Assembly (NCBI GenBank): GCA_045126355.1
Contig: JBGVOE010000065.1
Span: forward strand, 19,990 to 83,989
Direction of reading: 5' to 3'
Origin: CAZSIA01 sp045126355
GTDB taxonomy: Bacteria > Bacillota_I > Bacilli_A > Acholeplasmatales > Anaeroplasmataceae
DNA: 64,000 bases
Position 1 is the first letter of the stretch. The number at the start of each line of letters is the position of its first letter. The position numbers and the translations under genes are program-made. Shown piece after piece: positions 1-9,303 of the stretch. The notes under the pieces were generated by a model. The model was given only the letters and a program-made list of their open reading frames with translations, searched no databases and was not told the DNA's origin.

Positions 1-1494
1 AAAGTTTGGTTAATGGAACACGGATTTGATTTAGCTGGTGTTAGTTATGATATGATGTTAGCTTCATATATTTGTATTCCAAGCCTAGACAATAGTGTTT
101 TTGAAAAAGTATGTAATCATTTTAGTTATAATGATGTTCCTTTATATGATTCAATTTATGGTAGTGGTGCTAAAGCAGGGCTTCCTAAAGATGAAATTTT
201 ATATGATTATGTAGCTAAAAAACTTATAGCTATGGAAAGCCTAAAACCAACTATCTTAAAAGAAATTGAAGAAAATGATCAGTTAGATTTATTAAATAAT
301 ATTGAAATTCCACTAGCTTCTGTCTTAGCTAAGATGGAAGTGGCTGGTATGAAGATTGATTTAGCTGAATTAGAGTCTCAAAAGATTTTATATGAAGATG
401 AGATTAAAGAACTTGAAAGTAAAATCTATGAATTAGCAGGTATTACTTTTAATATTCAATCTCCTAAACAATTAGGTGAAGTTTTATTTGAAAGATTAAT
501 GTTACCGGTTATTAAGAAAAGTAAATCAGGTGCATATACTACAGATATTGAAGTTTTAAGTCGTTTAGTTGATGAACATGAAATAATAAATTACATTATT
601 CGTTATAGAACTGTTGTAAAATTATATCAAACTTATTTAGTAGGATTAGAACAACAAGTTCATTCTGATGGAAAAGTTCATACTATTTTCCAACAAGCTT
701 TAACTACTACAGGAAGATTATCTAGTATTGAACCTAATGTTCAAAATATTCCGATTAGAACATTAGAAGGTAGAAAAATCAGAAAATTATTTGTTCCAGC
801 CAATGATAATCTTTTATTTTCAAGTGACTATAGTCAAATTGAATTAAGAGTATTAGCTCATATGGCATCATCACCTGCATTAATTGAAGCTTTTAAAAAT
901 AATTTAGATGTTCATAGTGAAACAGCTAAAAAGATTTTTGCAACTAATGAAGTTACATCTGATTTAAGAAGAAAAGCAAAAGCTGTTAACTTTGGTATTA
1001 TTTATGGAATTAGTGCGTATGGACTATCTAATGATGTTGAGATTAGTATGAAAGAAGCTAAAGAGTTTATTGATAAATATTTTGAATTATATCCTGAAAT
1101 TAAAACATTCATGGATTCAACAATCGAATTTGCTTCTAGTGCTGGATATGTCTTAACATTATCTAATCGTAGAAGATATATTCCGCTTTTAAAATCAAAT
1201 GTCTATATGCAGAAAGAAGCAGCTAAAAGAGTTGCGATGAACGCGCCTATTCAAGGAAGCGCGGCTGATATTATTAAGGTTGCGATGATTAATATTGACC
1301 GTGAAATAACAGAACGTAAGTTAAAGAGTAAAATGGTATTCCAAGTACACGACGAATTAGTTTTCGAAGTTACTCCTGATGAAGTAGAAATAATCGAAGA
1401 ATTAGTTTTAGAAGAAATGAAGTATGCATTTAGATTAAGTGTTCCACTTGATGTTTCATATGGATTTGGAACTAATTGGATGGAAATCAAATAG
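1..1494 (+). CDS. polA: DNA polymerase I, C-terminal part (5' end outside window)
   Basis: The reading frame is open from base 1 (K-V-W-L before the first visible ATG at 13), so the gene starts outside the window and about 498 codons are visible. The first ~100 residues match the degenerate 3'-5' exonuclease region. The rest is a family A polymerase domain: motif A (DYSQIELRVLAHMA, about nt 826-870), motif B (RRKAKAVNFGIIYG, about nt 970-1011) and motif C (QVHDELVFEV, about nt 1342-1371). In the cell this enzyme fills gaps in repair and replaces Okazaki primers. Whether the 5' nuclease domain is present cannot be judged. It is followed after 12 nt by the nitroreductase gene, in a polA-mutM-coaE-dnaB-dnaI order typical of Bacilli. 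Confidence 0.97.
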   Translation, partial: KVWLMEHGFDLAGVSYDMMLASYICIPSLDNSVFEKVCNHFSYNDVPLYDSIYGSGAKAGLPKDEILYDYVAKKLIAMESLKPTILKEIEENDQLDLLNNIEIPLASVLAKMEVAGMKIDLAELESQKILYEDEIKELESKIYELAGITFNIQSPKQLGEVLFERLMLPVIKKSKSGAYTTDIEVLSRLVDEHEIINYIIRYRTVVKLYQTYLVGLEQQVHSDGKVHTIFQQALTTTGRLSSIEPNVQNIPIRTLEGRKIRKLFVPANDNLLFSSDYSQIELRVLAHMASSPALIEAFKNNLDVHSETAKKIFATNEVTSDLRRKAKAVNFGIIYGISAYGLSNDVEISMKEAKEFIDKYFELYPEIKTFMDSTIEFASSAGYVLTLSNRRRYIPLLKSNVYMQKEAAKRVAMNAPIQGSAADIIKVAMINIDREITERKLKSKMVFQVHDELVFEVTPDEVEIIEELVLEEMKYAFRLSVPLDVSYGFGTNWMEIK

Positions 1495-1506
1495 AGGAGA
1501 ATATTT

Positions 1507-2007
1507 GTGGAATTAATTAAAATTAGACGTTCTGTAAGAGAGTTTACTGATGAAAAAATAAGTGATGATGATATTAAAAAAATCATTGAAGCTGGTATAT
1601 GTGCACCTAGTGCGATGAACCAACAACCTTGGGAATTTATTGTTATTAACGATAAAGAAATCTTAAATAAATTAAGCGAGAAATTGTCTCCGCTTTATGC
1701 AAAAAGTAAAGTAAGTATTATTTTATGTATGCGTAAAAATAATTTAAAAAGTCCTACAAGAGTCGCTCAAGATATGAGTGCTTGTATGCAAAATATGATG
1801 TTAGAAGCAACACATTTGAATATCGGTTCTTGCTGGATTGGAACTTATCCTGATCCAAATAGAATGTTACCACTATCAACTATATTACAAATTCCTAGTG
1901 ATATTGAACCTTTTTGTGGGCTTGTCTTAGGTCATCCTAAAGATTTAACAGTCTTTAAGGAAGTAGAAAGAGAAGCTATTATCCACTATAATAGATACAA
2001 TGCCTGA
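1507..2007 (+). CDS. Nitroreductase family FMN oxidoreductase
   Basis: This 166-residue protein has the nitroreductase fold signature: an early R-R-S-V-R-E-F segment (phosphate-binding arginines for FMN), A-P-S-A-M-N-Q-Q-P-W-E around residues 34-44 and a C-terminal GLVLGHP motif. Such enzymes use FMN and NAD(P)H to reduce nitro compounds, quinones or flavins; the substrate cannot be told. The start is GTG at 1507, set by GAGGAG at 1495-1500; no ATG lies near. It ends in TGA and overlaps mutM by 8 nt, so it is translationally coupled to it. The gene is short for the family, which usually runs 170-220 residues, but looks intact. Confidence 0.88.
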   Translation: MELIKIRRSVREFTDEKISDDDIKKIIEAGICAPSAMNQQPWEFIVINDKEILNKLSEKLSPLYAKSKVSIILCMRKNNLKSPTRVAQDMSACMQNMMLEATHLNIGSCWIGTYPDPNRMLPLSTILQIPSDIEPFCGLVLGHPKDLTVFKEVEREAIIHYNRYNA

Positions 2008-2827
2008 GTTACCAGAAGTTGAAACTGTCCGACAAACATTAAGAAGAAATATCTTAGGTAAAACAGTAGAGGGTATTACTGTTTTATATGAAAGAATGCT
2101 TGTTGGTATTAAAAGGGAAGAATTTGTAGAAAAATTAGTTGGTAAAAAAATTATTGAAATCTATCGTTTAGGAAAATATTTATTCTTTGAGTTTTCAGAG
2201 GGTACTTATTTAATATCGCATCTTAGAATGGAAGGTAAATATTTTATTAAACCTAAAGAGGATGAAGTTGTAAAACACGAACATATTATCTTTGAATTTA
2301 CTGATGGCGTGTCTTTAAGATATGCGGATGTAAGAAAGTTTGGTACAATGGAGATAAGAAGTAAAGAAGATTTATTTACTACTCATCCATTATCGTCTTT
2401 AGGTATGGAAGCAAATATGCTTACAAAAGAATATTTGAAAGAAAAAATGGAAAGTCGTCATAGAGATTTAAAAGCATTCTTATTAGATCAAACTATGATT
2501 GCTGGAATTGGAAATATTTATGCAGATGAGATTTGTTTTTTAGCAAATCTTAATCCAGCGCAAGATATATTTTATTTAGATGATAATGATTATGAGGCGA
2601 TTGCTGAAGCTGCTAAAGTTGTTATTAATAAAGCTATTTTAGCTGGAGGAACAACAATAAGATCATATACATCAAGTTTAGGTGTAACTGGACTATTTCA
2701 GCTGCAATTAAATGTTCATACAAAAAAAGGTGAAGCGTGTCCTAAATGTGGTAATACGATTGTTAAGGTGCGTGTTGCTGGACGCGGAACTTATATTTGT
2801 GAAAATTGTCAAAAAATTAAGAATTAA
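2000..2827 (+). CDS. mutM: Formamidopyrimidine-DNA glycosylase
   Basis: Base-excision repair glycosylase/AP lyase that removes 8-oxoguanine and Fapy lesions. The N-terminus is the exact family signature M-P-E-L-P-E-V-E-T-V-R; Pro2 and Glu3 are the catalytic residues after removal of Met1. A helix-two-turn-helix region (DQTMIAGIGNIYADE) lies around residues 155-170. The C-terminus carries the C4 zinc finger (CPKCGN, then GRGTYICENCQ, about residues 247-271). The length of 275 residues is normal. The ATG overlaps the end of the nitroreductase gene by 8 nt. polA, mutM and coaE lie together as in many Firmicutes. Confidence 0.97.
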   Translation: MPELPEVETVRQTLRRNILGKTVEGITVLYERMLVGIKREEFVEKLVGKKIIEIYRLGKYLFFEFSEGTYLISHLRMEGKYFIKPKEDEVVKHEHIIFEFTDGVSLRYADVRKFGTMEIRSKEDLFTTHPLSSLGMEANMLTKEYLKEKMESRHRDLKAFLLDQTMIAGIGNIYADEICFLANLNPAQDIFYLDDNDYEAIAEAAKVVINKAILAGGTTIRSYTSSLGVTGLFQLQLNVHTKKGEACPKCGNTIVKVRVAGRGTYICENCQKIKN

Positions 2828-2881
2828 TTTTATATATTTGTGTTACAATTAAAATATATAAATTTTTAGGAGGTGATTAAT

Positions 2882-3475
2882 TTGGGAAAAGTAATAGGAC
2901 TTACTGGTTCGATAGCTAGTGGTAAATCAACTGTATCAAATAGATTAAAATCGATGGGTTATCAAGTTATTGATTGTGACCAAATTAATCATGAAATATT
3001 AAAAAAAGATAATATTGGATATACTTTAGTTGTTGAAGCTTTTGGTAGTGATATCTTAAATTCTGATTTAGAAATCAACCGAAAAGCTTTAGGAAATTTA
3101 ATTTTTTCTAATAATGAATTAAAAGAAAAATTAAATAATATCTTACATCCTTTAATTAAAGATATCGTAAAGAAGGAAATAGATGGAAGTAGCGAGAAGT
3201 TAATCTTCTTAGATTGTCCATTATTATTTGAAACTGATTTTCATAAATTATGTGATTACACGATTGTAGTTTATGTTAATCTAGACACTCAAATTCAGAG
3301 ATTAATGCAAAGAGATGGTATTACATTTCCTGATGCATTAAAAAAAATATATGCCCAAATGCCTTTAGATGAAAAGTTAACTTTGGCAGATTTCGTTGTT
3401 GATAACTGTCATGCATTAGCTGATTTAGATTGGCAAATAAAACAATTATTATTTAGGTTAGAAAGGATGATGTAA
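2882..3475 (+). CDS. coaE: Dephospho-CoA kinase
   Basis: Last step of coenzyme A synthesis, phosphorylating the 3'-OH of dephospho-CoA. The P-loop GLTGSIASGKST is at the N-terminus, followed by IDCD and a later LDCPLLFET segment; the length of about 198 residues is usual. A TTG start at 2882 is preferred because a perfect Shine-Dalgarno AGGAGGTG occupies 2868-2875 with a 6-nt spacer. The GTG at 2873 lies inside that ribosome-binding site and cannot be the start. The TTG may keep expression low. The next gene follows after 1 nt. Confidence 0.95.
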   Translation: MGKVIGLTGSIASGKSTVSNRLKSMGYQVIDCDQINHEILKKDNIGYTLVVEAFGSDILNSDLEINRKALGNLIFSNNELKEKLNNILHPLIKDIVKKEIDGSSEKLIFLDCPLLFETDFHKLCDYTIVVYVNLDTQIQRLMQRDGITFPDALKKIYAQMPLDEKLTLADFVVDNCHALADLDWQIKQLLFRLERMM

Positions 3476-3476
3476 T

Positions 3477-3818
3477 ATGTCATTTTATGAAACTAGAGAA
3501 TTACATATAAAAGAAGCTTTTAGAACACATTGGTATCAAGGAAGTTATGAGGAAATAAAAAGAGCTATTTTTAAAATGGCTGATGATTTAGGCTACGATG
3601 TTATTGATGTTAATGACACATTCCGTGAAATGTTATTAGAAGGACCACATGTAGTTATCGTTAAAATCACATCATATAATCGTTATGAACAAGGTGTTGA
3701 TTTTAATATTTCAACTAAATGGTTATTAGACTTAGGTAGAGGTAAAGGTTTAGTTAATGGTTTATATAATCATATTGGTAAATATGCAAAATTTAAAGGA
3801 GTTTCTCTTCATCCATGA
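3477..3818 (+). CDS. Conserved-looking hypothetical protein between coaE and dnaB
   Basis: I do not recognise this 113-residue soluble protein. It has no signal peptide or membrane segment. The N-terminal half is charged and aromatic (AFRTHWYQGSYEEIKRAIF); the C-terminal half has GPHVVIVKITSYNRYEQG and ends in KFKGVSLHP. It sits 1 nt after coaE and overlaps dnaB by 4 nt (ATGA), so it is certainly translated within this operon. The position is where many Firmicutes carry nrdR, but the sequence has no zinc ribbon or ATP cone. A role linked to replication initiation is only an inference from position. Confidence 0.8.
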   Translation: MSFYETRELHIKEAFRTHWYQGSYEEIKRAIFKMADDLGYDVIDVNDTFREMLLEGPHVVIVKITSYNRYEQGVDFNISTKWLLDLGRGKGLVNGLYNHIGKYAKFKGVSLHP

Positions 3819-5011
3819 TTAAGACTTTTGATATGCTCTCACAAATCACTGTTTACGCTTCAACAACGCTTAACAGTGATGATGTGAATGTAATAACATT
3901 ATTATATGCTCCTTTAATTGAAGCGGATGCATATAAGATGTATATGACACTACATTCACTTCTTAATAGGACAAGCTTACAATCTCAAACCTTACATCAA
4001 AAGGAATTATTAGATATCCTAGGTCTAAACCCTAATAGCTTTGGTGAAGCACGTCTTAAACTTGAAGCTATTGGTCTTTTAAACACGTATAAGTGTAATA
4101 ATGAATATATGTTTTTATTAAAGTCTCCTCTTACAGCCAAAGGATTTTTATCTGATGGTGTTTTAGGTATGTACTTATATTCATTATTAGGTGATACAGA
4201 GTTCAAAAGAATTCAAAGATTATTCCAAATTAAAACAGTGGATAAAACTGGTTATGATGAAATTACAGCTTCATTTGATGATGTATTTAAATCAGTTGAA
4301 GAAATTAAAATTAGTAATGAAGAGTTTATTATTGACCGTAGATTTAATGCGGGTATTAAGATTAAAAATTATGATTTTGATTTCAATTTATTTGCCTCTG
4401 GTATTGCCTCAACTTTCCTAGAAGGAAAAAGAATCACAAAGAAATTTCAAACATTTATTACTAATATTGCCTATGCTTATGGTTTTACTGAGTCTGAAAT
4501 GCAAGAAATTTATAATAAATCACTTAATAGTAGTGGTAACTTTGATTATACTTTATGCAGTAAAAAAAGTAGAGAAAAATACGCTGAAACTCATGAAAGA
4601 AAATTACCACTATTGGGTGTACAAGATGAGGTAGAAAAAACTGAATTAGAAGAATTATTCTCAACGCTTCCAGCTAAGAATATTATTGAAACTTCTACTG
4701 GTAATAAGGTTGCTTCAAGTATTGATATTGATAAAATTCAACAATTATATCAAGAGTATGATACACTACCACGTTCAGTAGTAAATGTATGTGTAATTTA
4801 CGCTATTAAAAAATGTGAAGAAGTTCCTGCTTTTAGTTATTTTGATACTATTTTAAAGGATTGGATAAAAAAAGAAATTGTTACTTTTGACCTAGCGGTA
4901 AAAGAAGTTTCTGCTCGTGAAAAAGCCGCGGCTAAAAAGAAAGGAACTAAGGATCCAAATTGGTTAAAAGAATATGTTAAAAACTTTGAAGAAGGAGTGG
5001 AATATCTATAA
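3815..5011 (+). CDS. dnaB: Replication initiation/membrane attachment protein DnaB (Bacillus type)
   Basis: A 398-residue protein starting L-S-Q-I-T-V-Y, with the DnaB/DnaD-type winged-helix region in the first ~120 residues and a DnaB2/DnaD C-terminal helical domain (about residues 280-380; IQQLYQEYDTLPRSVVNVCV and an A-F-S-Y-F-D-T-I-L-K-D-W motif). In Bacilli it acts with DnaD and DnaI to load the replicative helicase at oriC and restart sites. The call rests on this C-terminal DnaD-like motif and on the direct junction with dnaI (TAATG, 1-nt overlap). It is not the DnaB helicase of E. coli. Presence of the dnaB-dnaI pair is a marker for Bacilli. Confidence 0.9.
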   Translation: MIKTFDMLSQITVYASTTLNSDDVNVITLLYAPLIEADAYKMYMTLHSLLNRTSLQSQTLHQKELLDILGLNPNSFGEARLKLEAIGLLNTYKCNNEYMFLLKSPLTAKGFLSDGVLGMYLYSLLGDTEFKRIQRLFQIKTVDKTGYDEITASFDDVFKSVEEIKISNEEFIIDRRFNAGIKIKNYDFDFNLFASGIASTFLEGKRITKKFQTFITNIAYAYGFTESEMQEIYNKSLNSSGNFDYTLCSKKSREKYAETHERKLPLLGVQDEVEKTELEELFSTLPAKNIIETSTGNKVASSIDIDKIQQLYQEYDTLPRSVVNVCVIYAIKKCEEVPAFSYFDTILKDWIKKEIVTFDLAVKEVSAREKAAAKKKGTKDPNWLKEYVKNFEEGVEYL

Positions 5012-5826
5012 TGAGTGCTACAGAAAAGTTAATTGAACTTTATAGAAAAGAACCACTTCTTAAAGGAGTAACTTTAACAAGTAAAAATATTAAAGACGCC
5101 ATCTTTTATGTTGATGAAGTTTCTAATTGTAAAAAATGCAAGGGATTAGAATTTTGTAAAAATAAAATATGTGGTATTAAACCTGTCTTCGATGGTGAAA
5201 ATATCTTATATGAGTCTTGTCAATATAAAGTTATTGAAGATAATAAATTAAATGTTGATACGACATTTGCTTCTAACTATATTAAGAATGCGACATTAAG
5301 TAATTTTGCATTAACAAGTGTGGTTAGAGAAAAAGCTTATAATTATGCTTTAAAGGTTTTAGATAATGTTAAGAAATTACCAAATGGTTTATACTTGCGT
5401 GGTAATTTTGGAACAGGTAAAACATACTTTTTAAGTGCATTAGCTAACGAGCTTGCACAAAAAGGAGTTAAAACAATTTTAGTATTTATGCCTGATTTAA
5501 GCCGTAATTTGAAAAATGCTATGGCTGAAAACTTGCTGGAAAGCCGTGTTGAATTATTAAAAAATGTTGATGTGTTGATGTTAGATGATTTAGGTGGAGA
5601 AATGGTAAGTAATTGGTTAAGAGACGAAATTATTGCCCCTATTATTCAATATAGATTAATGAATGATAAACCTATTTATATATCATCAAATCTTGATTAC
5701 AATCTATTAAGAGACCATTTTGCTTCAACTAAAGGTGAAGTTGATAATATTAAATCAAATCGTATATTAGAACGCATTAAAAAAATGACTAAATGCTTAA
5801 TTATGGAAGAAGAATATAAGCAATAA
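5011..5826 (+). CDS. dnaI: Primosomal protein DnaI, helicase loader ATPase
   Basis: A 271-residue AAA+ ATPase of the DnaI/DnaC family. The N-terminal domain has a cysteine cluster (CKKCKGLEFCKNKICG, about residues 39-55) that would bind zinc and the helicase. Walker A is GNFGTGKT (about 131-138), Walker B is LMLDDLGGE (about 189-197), and a sensor-like SSNLDY follows. It loads the hexameric replicative helicase onto DNA together with DnaB and DnaD. The start overlaps the dnaB stop by 1 nt. Confidence 0.95.
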   Translation: MSATEKLIELYRKEPLLKGVTLTSKNIKDAIFYVDEVSNCKKCKGLEFCKNKICGIKPVFDGENILYESCQYKVIEDNKLNVDTTFASNYIKNATLSNFALTSVVREKAYNYALKVLDNVKKLPNGLYLRGNFGTGKTYFLSALANELAQKGVKTILVFMPDLSRNLKNAMAENLLESRVELLKNVDVLMLDDLGGEMVSNWLRDEIIAPIIQYRLMNDKPIYISSNLDYNLLRDHFASTKGEVDNIKSNRILERIKKMTKCLIMEEEYKQ

Positions 5827-5835
5827 GGGATTATT

Positions 5836-7104
5836 ATGAAAAAAATATCAATTAATGATTTACCTAGAATTAAAAATGAATTAAAAGGTTATAAACTAAC
5901 ATATAATCAAGAGGGTATTGTTAAGTTTGATAACGGTAATACTACTTTAGAATATGAGTTAGATGACTATATAACAATAAATGAAAAGTTATATATGCCT
6001 AATTATGATAACTGTATCCTAAATATAGATGCGTCATTATGTAAGTATTATGGAATTGATGTTAAGTATAAAACTTTTGGTGAGTTAGATAATGTATTAG
6101 AAAGTAGGAAATATAAACATATCGCTATTATGCTTTTAGATGGTTTAGGATCTTATATTTTAAGAAATAATTTATTAGATAATTCGTTTTTAAAAAATCA
6201 TAAAGTGTGTGATTTTAATGCATTATTTCCTCCGACAACTGCATGTTGTGTTCCAGGACTTTGTAGTGGTAAAGAACCGGTAGAAACCGGATGGGTTGGA
6301 TGGAGTAACTACTTTACTGAGGTTGGAAAGTATGTAGTTTTGTTTAGAAATGAAGAGTATTTTTCAGGTGAAAAACTAGATATTGATATCTTAGGTGATA
6401 TCTTACCTTATAAGAATTTCTATCAAGATTTTAGTACACATGTCTTTGAATTAGGACCAGCATTTACTCCTTCAAAGTGTGAAACTTTTAAACAGATGTG
6501 TGATAAATATATTGCTGAAGTTAATAAGCATGAGTCATCATTTTGTTATATGTATTGGGGTGAACCTGATACAACAATGCATATAACTGGTGCTTATTCA
6601 AAAGATAGTAAAAAAGTAATTAAAGATATTGATGATACTTTAAAAGAATTTGAAAAACAATTGCCAGAAGATACATTAATAATTATTACAGCTGATCATG
6701 GTCATATTGATTGTAAACCTATCTACTTAGCTAATTTTAAAGATATATTATCACTTTTAACAAGACTACCAAGTAATGAAGGAAGATGTGCATTCTTTGA
6801 AGTTAAGCCTTTTAAAAAAGGAGAATTTGTAAAATTATTCAATTCTTATTTTGGTGATTATTTTACTTTAATTAGCAAGAATGATTTTATTGAAGAAGGT
6901 TATTTAGGAAATAATATTAATAATGTTAATTATAAACTTGACTCATTTATTGGTGATTTCGTAGCAATAGGTAAGAAAAATTATTATTTTAATTTTGATC
7001 CTGTTATCTCATGTGAAGCTTTAGATGAAATGGTATTTAAATCTCATCATGCTGGTATAACGGCGGCTGAGATGGTTATTCCATTTATCTTAGTTAAAAA
7101 ATAG
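5836..7104 (+). CDS. Alkaline phosphatase superfamily protein (nucleotide pyrophosphatase/phosphodiesterase-like)
   Basis: This 422-residue protein carries the metal-site pattern of the superfamily: LLDGLGSY (first Asp, about residue 100), FPPTTACCVPGLCSGK with the nucleophilic Thr (about 131-146), YWGEPDTTMHITG (Asp and His), ITADHGHID, and a final KSHHAGITAAEM His. It lacks a signal peptide and therefore seems cytoplasmic. Such enzymes cleave phosphodiesters or pyrophosphates; the substrate is not predictable here. It follows dnaI by 9 nt and ends directly at the thrS promoter, so it is the last gene of the replication operon. Confidence 0.87.
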   Translation: MKKISINDLPRIKNELKGYKLTYNQEGIVKFDNGNTTLEYELDDYITINEKLYMPNYDNCILNIDASLCKYYGIDVKYKTFGELDNVLESRKYKHIAIMLLDGLGSYILRNNLLDNSFLKNHKVCDFNALFPPTTACCVPGLCSGKEPVETGWVGWSNYFTEVGKYVVLFRNEEYFSGEKLDIDILGDILPYKNFYQDFSTHVFELGPAFTPSKCETFKQMCDKYIAEVNKHESSFCYMYWGEPDTTMHITGAYSKDSKKVIKDIDDTLKEFEKQLPEDTLIIITADHGHIDCKPIYLANFKDILSLLTRLPSNEGRCAFFEVKPFKKGEFVKLFNSYFGDYFTLISKNDFIEEGYLGNNINNVNYKLDSFIGDFVAIGKKNYYFNFDPVISCEALDEMVFKSHHAGITAAEMVIPFILVKK

Positions 7105-7132
7105 TTGACTTTATATTTTATTATTCTATAAT
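7105..7132 (+). promoter_or_regulatory. Promoter of the thrS T-box leader
   Basis: TTGACT at 7105-7110 and TATAAT at 7127-7132 are separated by 16 nt. Transcription should start near 7139, immediately upstream of the T-box leader. The -35 box overlaps the end of the preceding gene by none: it begins right after its TAG. Confidence 0.8.
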
Positions 7133-7138
7133 AAAGAT

Positions 7139-7360
7139 AGTAACTGTGAAAAGGATACGACAAATATAATTTTTATTTCAGAGAGTAAGCGGAAGGTGCA
7201 AGCTTATATAAAAACTATTTGCCACTACCTTGGAGTTGTCTTCGAAAGAAAGACCGTATGTCTGCGTTAAAGATTCAAAGAGCTAGTAACTTATTTACTA
7301 GAACTAAGGTGGTACCGCGATTATAATCGTCCTTAACTTTTTTTGTTAAGGACTTTTTTT
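7139..7360 (+). promoter_or_regulatory. T-box riboswitch, threonine specific, with terminator
   Basis: The T-box core AAGGTGGTACCGCG is at 7306-7319; its TGGT pairs with the uncharged tRNA acceptor end. Upstream is stem I with the GGTGCAAGC distal-loop motif (about 7195) and a specifier region CACTACCTTGG (about 7221-7231). Both ACT and ACC there are Thr codons. A closing helix GACAA/TTGTC brackets it. The intrinsic terminator is GTCCTTAAC (7329-7337) with GTTAAGGAC (7345-7353) followed by seven T. Uncharged tRNA-Thr should favour the antiterminator and turn on thrS. Confidence 0.95.
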
Positions 7361-7380
7361 ATTAAAAGGAGGAAAAAAAC

Positions 7381-9285
7381 ATGGTAAAATTACAATTTCC
7401 AGATGGAAGCTTTAGAGAGTATGAAGAAGGTATTGAAGTTATTAAAGTAGCTGAAATGATTTCAGTATCACTTAAGAAAAAATGTGTTGCTGCAAAATTA
7501 AATGATGTATTAGTTGATTTAGATACTAAGATTAATAGTGATTCTAGTATTGTTTTTGTGACTACTGATAGTCCAGAAGCATTTGAAATCTTAAATCATT
7601 CTACTGCGCATTTATTAGCACATGCAGTTAGTATCTTATATCCAAATGCAAAAATGGGTGTAGGACCAGCAATTGAAGAAGGATTCTATTATGACTTTGA
7701 TTTTGGTGATACTAAATTAGAACCAGCTGATTTAGTTAAAATCGAAAAGAAAATGGTTGAATTATCTAATAAAGAAATCGCTATTTCTCATTATGATTTA
7801 TCAAAAGAAGAAGCTAAGAAATTAATGGCTAATGACCCTTATAAAGTAGAATTAATTGAAGCAGTAGAAGGTGATACTGTTCACGTTTATGATCAAGGTG
7901 GTTACCTTGAAATTTGTCGTGGACCACATATGACTACTACTAAAAAGAGTCGTTATTTTAAATTATTAAGTATCGCTGGTGCGTACTGGAGAGGCGATTC
8001 TAATAATAAGATGTTAACAAGAATTTATGGAACTAGCTGGTTTAGTGAAGATAAATTAAAAGAACATTTACAAAATCTTGAAGATCGTAAATTACGTGAT
8101 CACCGTAAAATTGGTAGAGAATTAGAATTATTTATGATTAGTGATTACGGGCCAGGATTCCCATTCTGGTTACCAAAAGGTATGTTACTTAAAAATGCAT
8201 TAGTAAATTACTGGACTGATGTACATACTAAAGCTGGATATCATTTTATTCAAACACCTATTATGTTAAATAGAGAATTATGGGAAACTAGTGGTCACTG
8301 GTTTAACTATAAAGAAAATATGTATACATCTACTATTGATGATAGTGAATTTGCTATTAAACCAATGAACTGTCCAGGTGGAATGTTAGTTTATAAAAAC
8401 GCAATTCATTCATATCGTGATTTTCCATTACGTTTAGCTGAACTTGGTTTAGTTCACCGTCATGAAGCAAGTGGTGCTTTAAATGGTTTATTTAGAGTTA
8501 GAACATTTACTCAAGATGACGCACACGTATTTATGACTGAAGAACAAATAACTGATGAAATTGCAAATATTATTTCATTATATAAACAAGTATATGAAGT
8601 GTTTGGTTTAAAATTCCATATTGAATTATCTACTAGACCTGAGGAAAAATATATTGGTGAAATCTCTACTTGGGATATTGCTGAAAAAGCATTAGCTCTT
8701 GCTTGTGAAAAAGCTGGTTTTGCTTATAAATTAAATCCTGGTGATGGTGCATTCTATGGTCCTAAATTAGACTTCAAATTAAAAGATTCAATGAACCGTA
8801 TCTGGCAATGTGGTACTATCCAATTAGATATGAACTTACCAGAAAGATTTGATTTAACTTATGTTTCTGAAGATGGTAGCAAGAAACGTCCTGTAATGGT
8901 TCATAGAGCATTATTTGGTTCTTTAGAAAGATTCATTGGTATTATTACAGAACATTATGCTGGAGCATTCCCAACTTGGTTAGCTCCTGTACAAGTTAGA
9001 GTAATTCCTGTAAATATGAACTTCCATCATGCTTACTGTGAAGAATTAAAGAAATTATTATTAGATAATGGTATTAGAGTTGAAGAAGATTACCGTGATG
9101 AAAAATTAGGTTATAAGATTAGAGAAAGTCAAACTGCAAAAGTTCCTTATACTTTAGTTATCGGTGATAACGAAGTAGCTAATAACTTAGTAACTTACCG
9201 TAAACATGGTACTCAAGCTCAAGTTACTGTAAGTGTAGCTGAATTTGTAAATTTAATTTTAGAACATAATAAAAATCATAATTAA
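7381..9285 (+). CDS. thrS: Threonyl-tRNA synthetase
   Basis: This 634-residue class II synthetase charges tRNA-Thr. Domains in order are a TGS domain (1-62), the second additional editing domain with HSTAHLLAHAV and the later CRGPH metal-binding motif (to about 225), a catalytic core, and the anticodon-binding domain (about 535-634). The zinc-binding Cys is in MNCPGGM (about residue 333). Motif 2 is FRVRTFTQDDAH and motif 3 is HRALFGSLERF. The length matches bacterial ThrRS. The RBS AAAAGGAGG precedes ATG 7381 directly behind the T-box terminator. It is probably cotranscribed with tkt. Confidence 0.98.
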   Translation: MVKLQFPDGSFREYEEGIEVIKVAEMISVSLKKKCVAAKLNDVLVDLDTKINSDSSIVFVTTDSPEAFEILNHSTAHLLAHAVSILYPNAKMGVGPAIEEGFYYDFDFGDTKLEPADLVKIEKKMVELSNKEIAISHYDLSKEEAKKLMANDPYKVELIEAVEGDTVHVYDQGGYLEICRGPHMTTTKKSRYFKLLSIAGAYWRGDSNNKMLTRIYGTSWFSEDKLKEHLQNLEDRKLRDHRKIGRELELFMISDYGPGFPFWLPKGMLLKNALVNYWTDVHTKAGYHFIQTPIMLNRELWETSGHWFNYKENMYTSTIDDSEFAIKPMNCPGGMLVYKNAIHSYRDFPLRLAELGLVHRHEASGALNGLFRVRTFTQDDAHVFMTEEQITDEIANIISLYKQVYEVFGLKFHIELSTRPEEKYIGEISTWDIAEKALALACEKAGFAYKLNPGDGAFYGPKLDFKLKDSMNRIWQCGTIQLDMNLPERFDLTYVSEDGSKKRPVMVHRALFGSLERFIGIITEHYAGAFPTWLAPVQVRVIPVNMNFHHAYCEELKKLLLDNGIRVEEDYRDEKLGYKIRESQTAKVPYTLVIGDNEVANNLVTYRKHGTQAQVTVSVAEFVNLILEHNKNHN

Positions 9286-9303
9286 AAATAAAAGGAGATA
9301 ACT

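Noticed and set aside
1251..1586. 111-residue minus-strand ORF over the end of polA
   Set aside because: It lies antisense to conserved polymerase motif C and has the Ser/Ile-rich composition typical of shadow frames.
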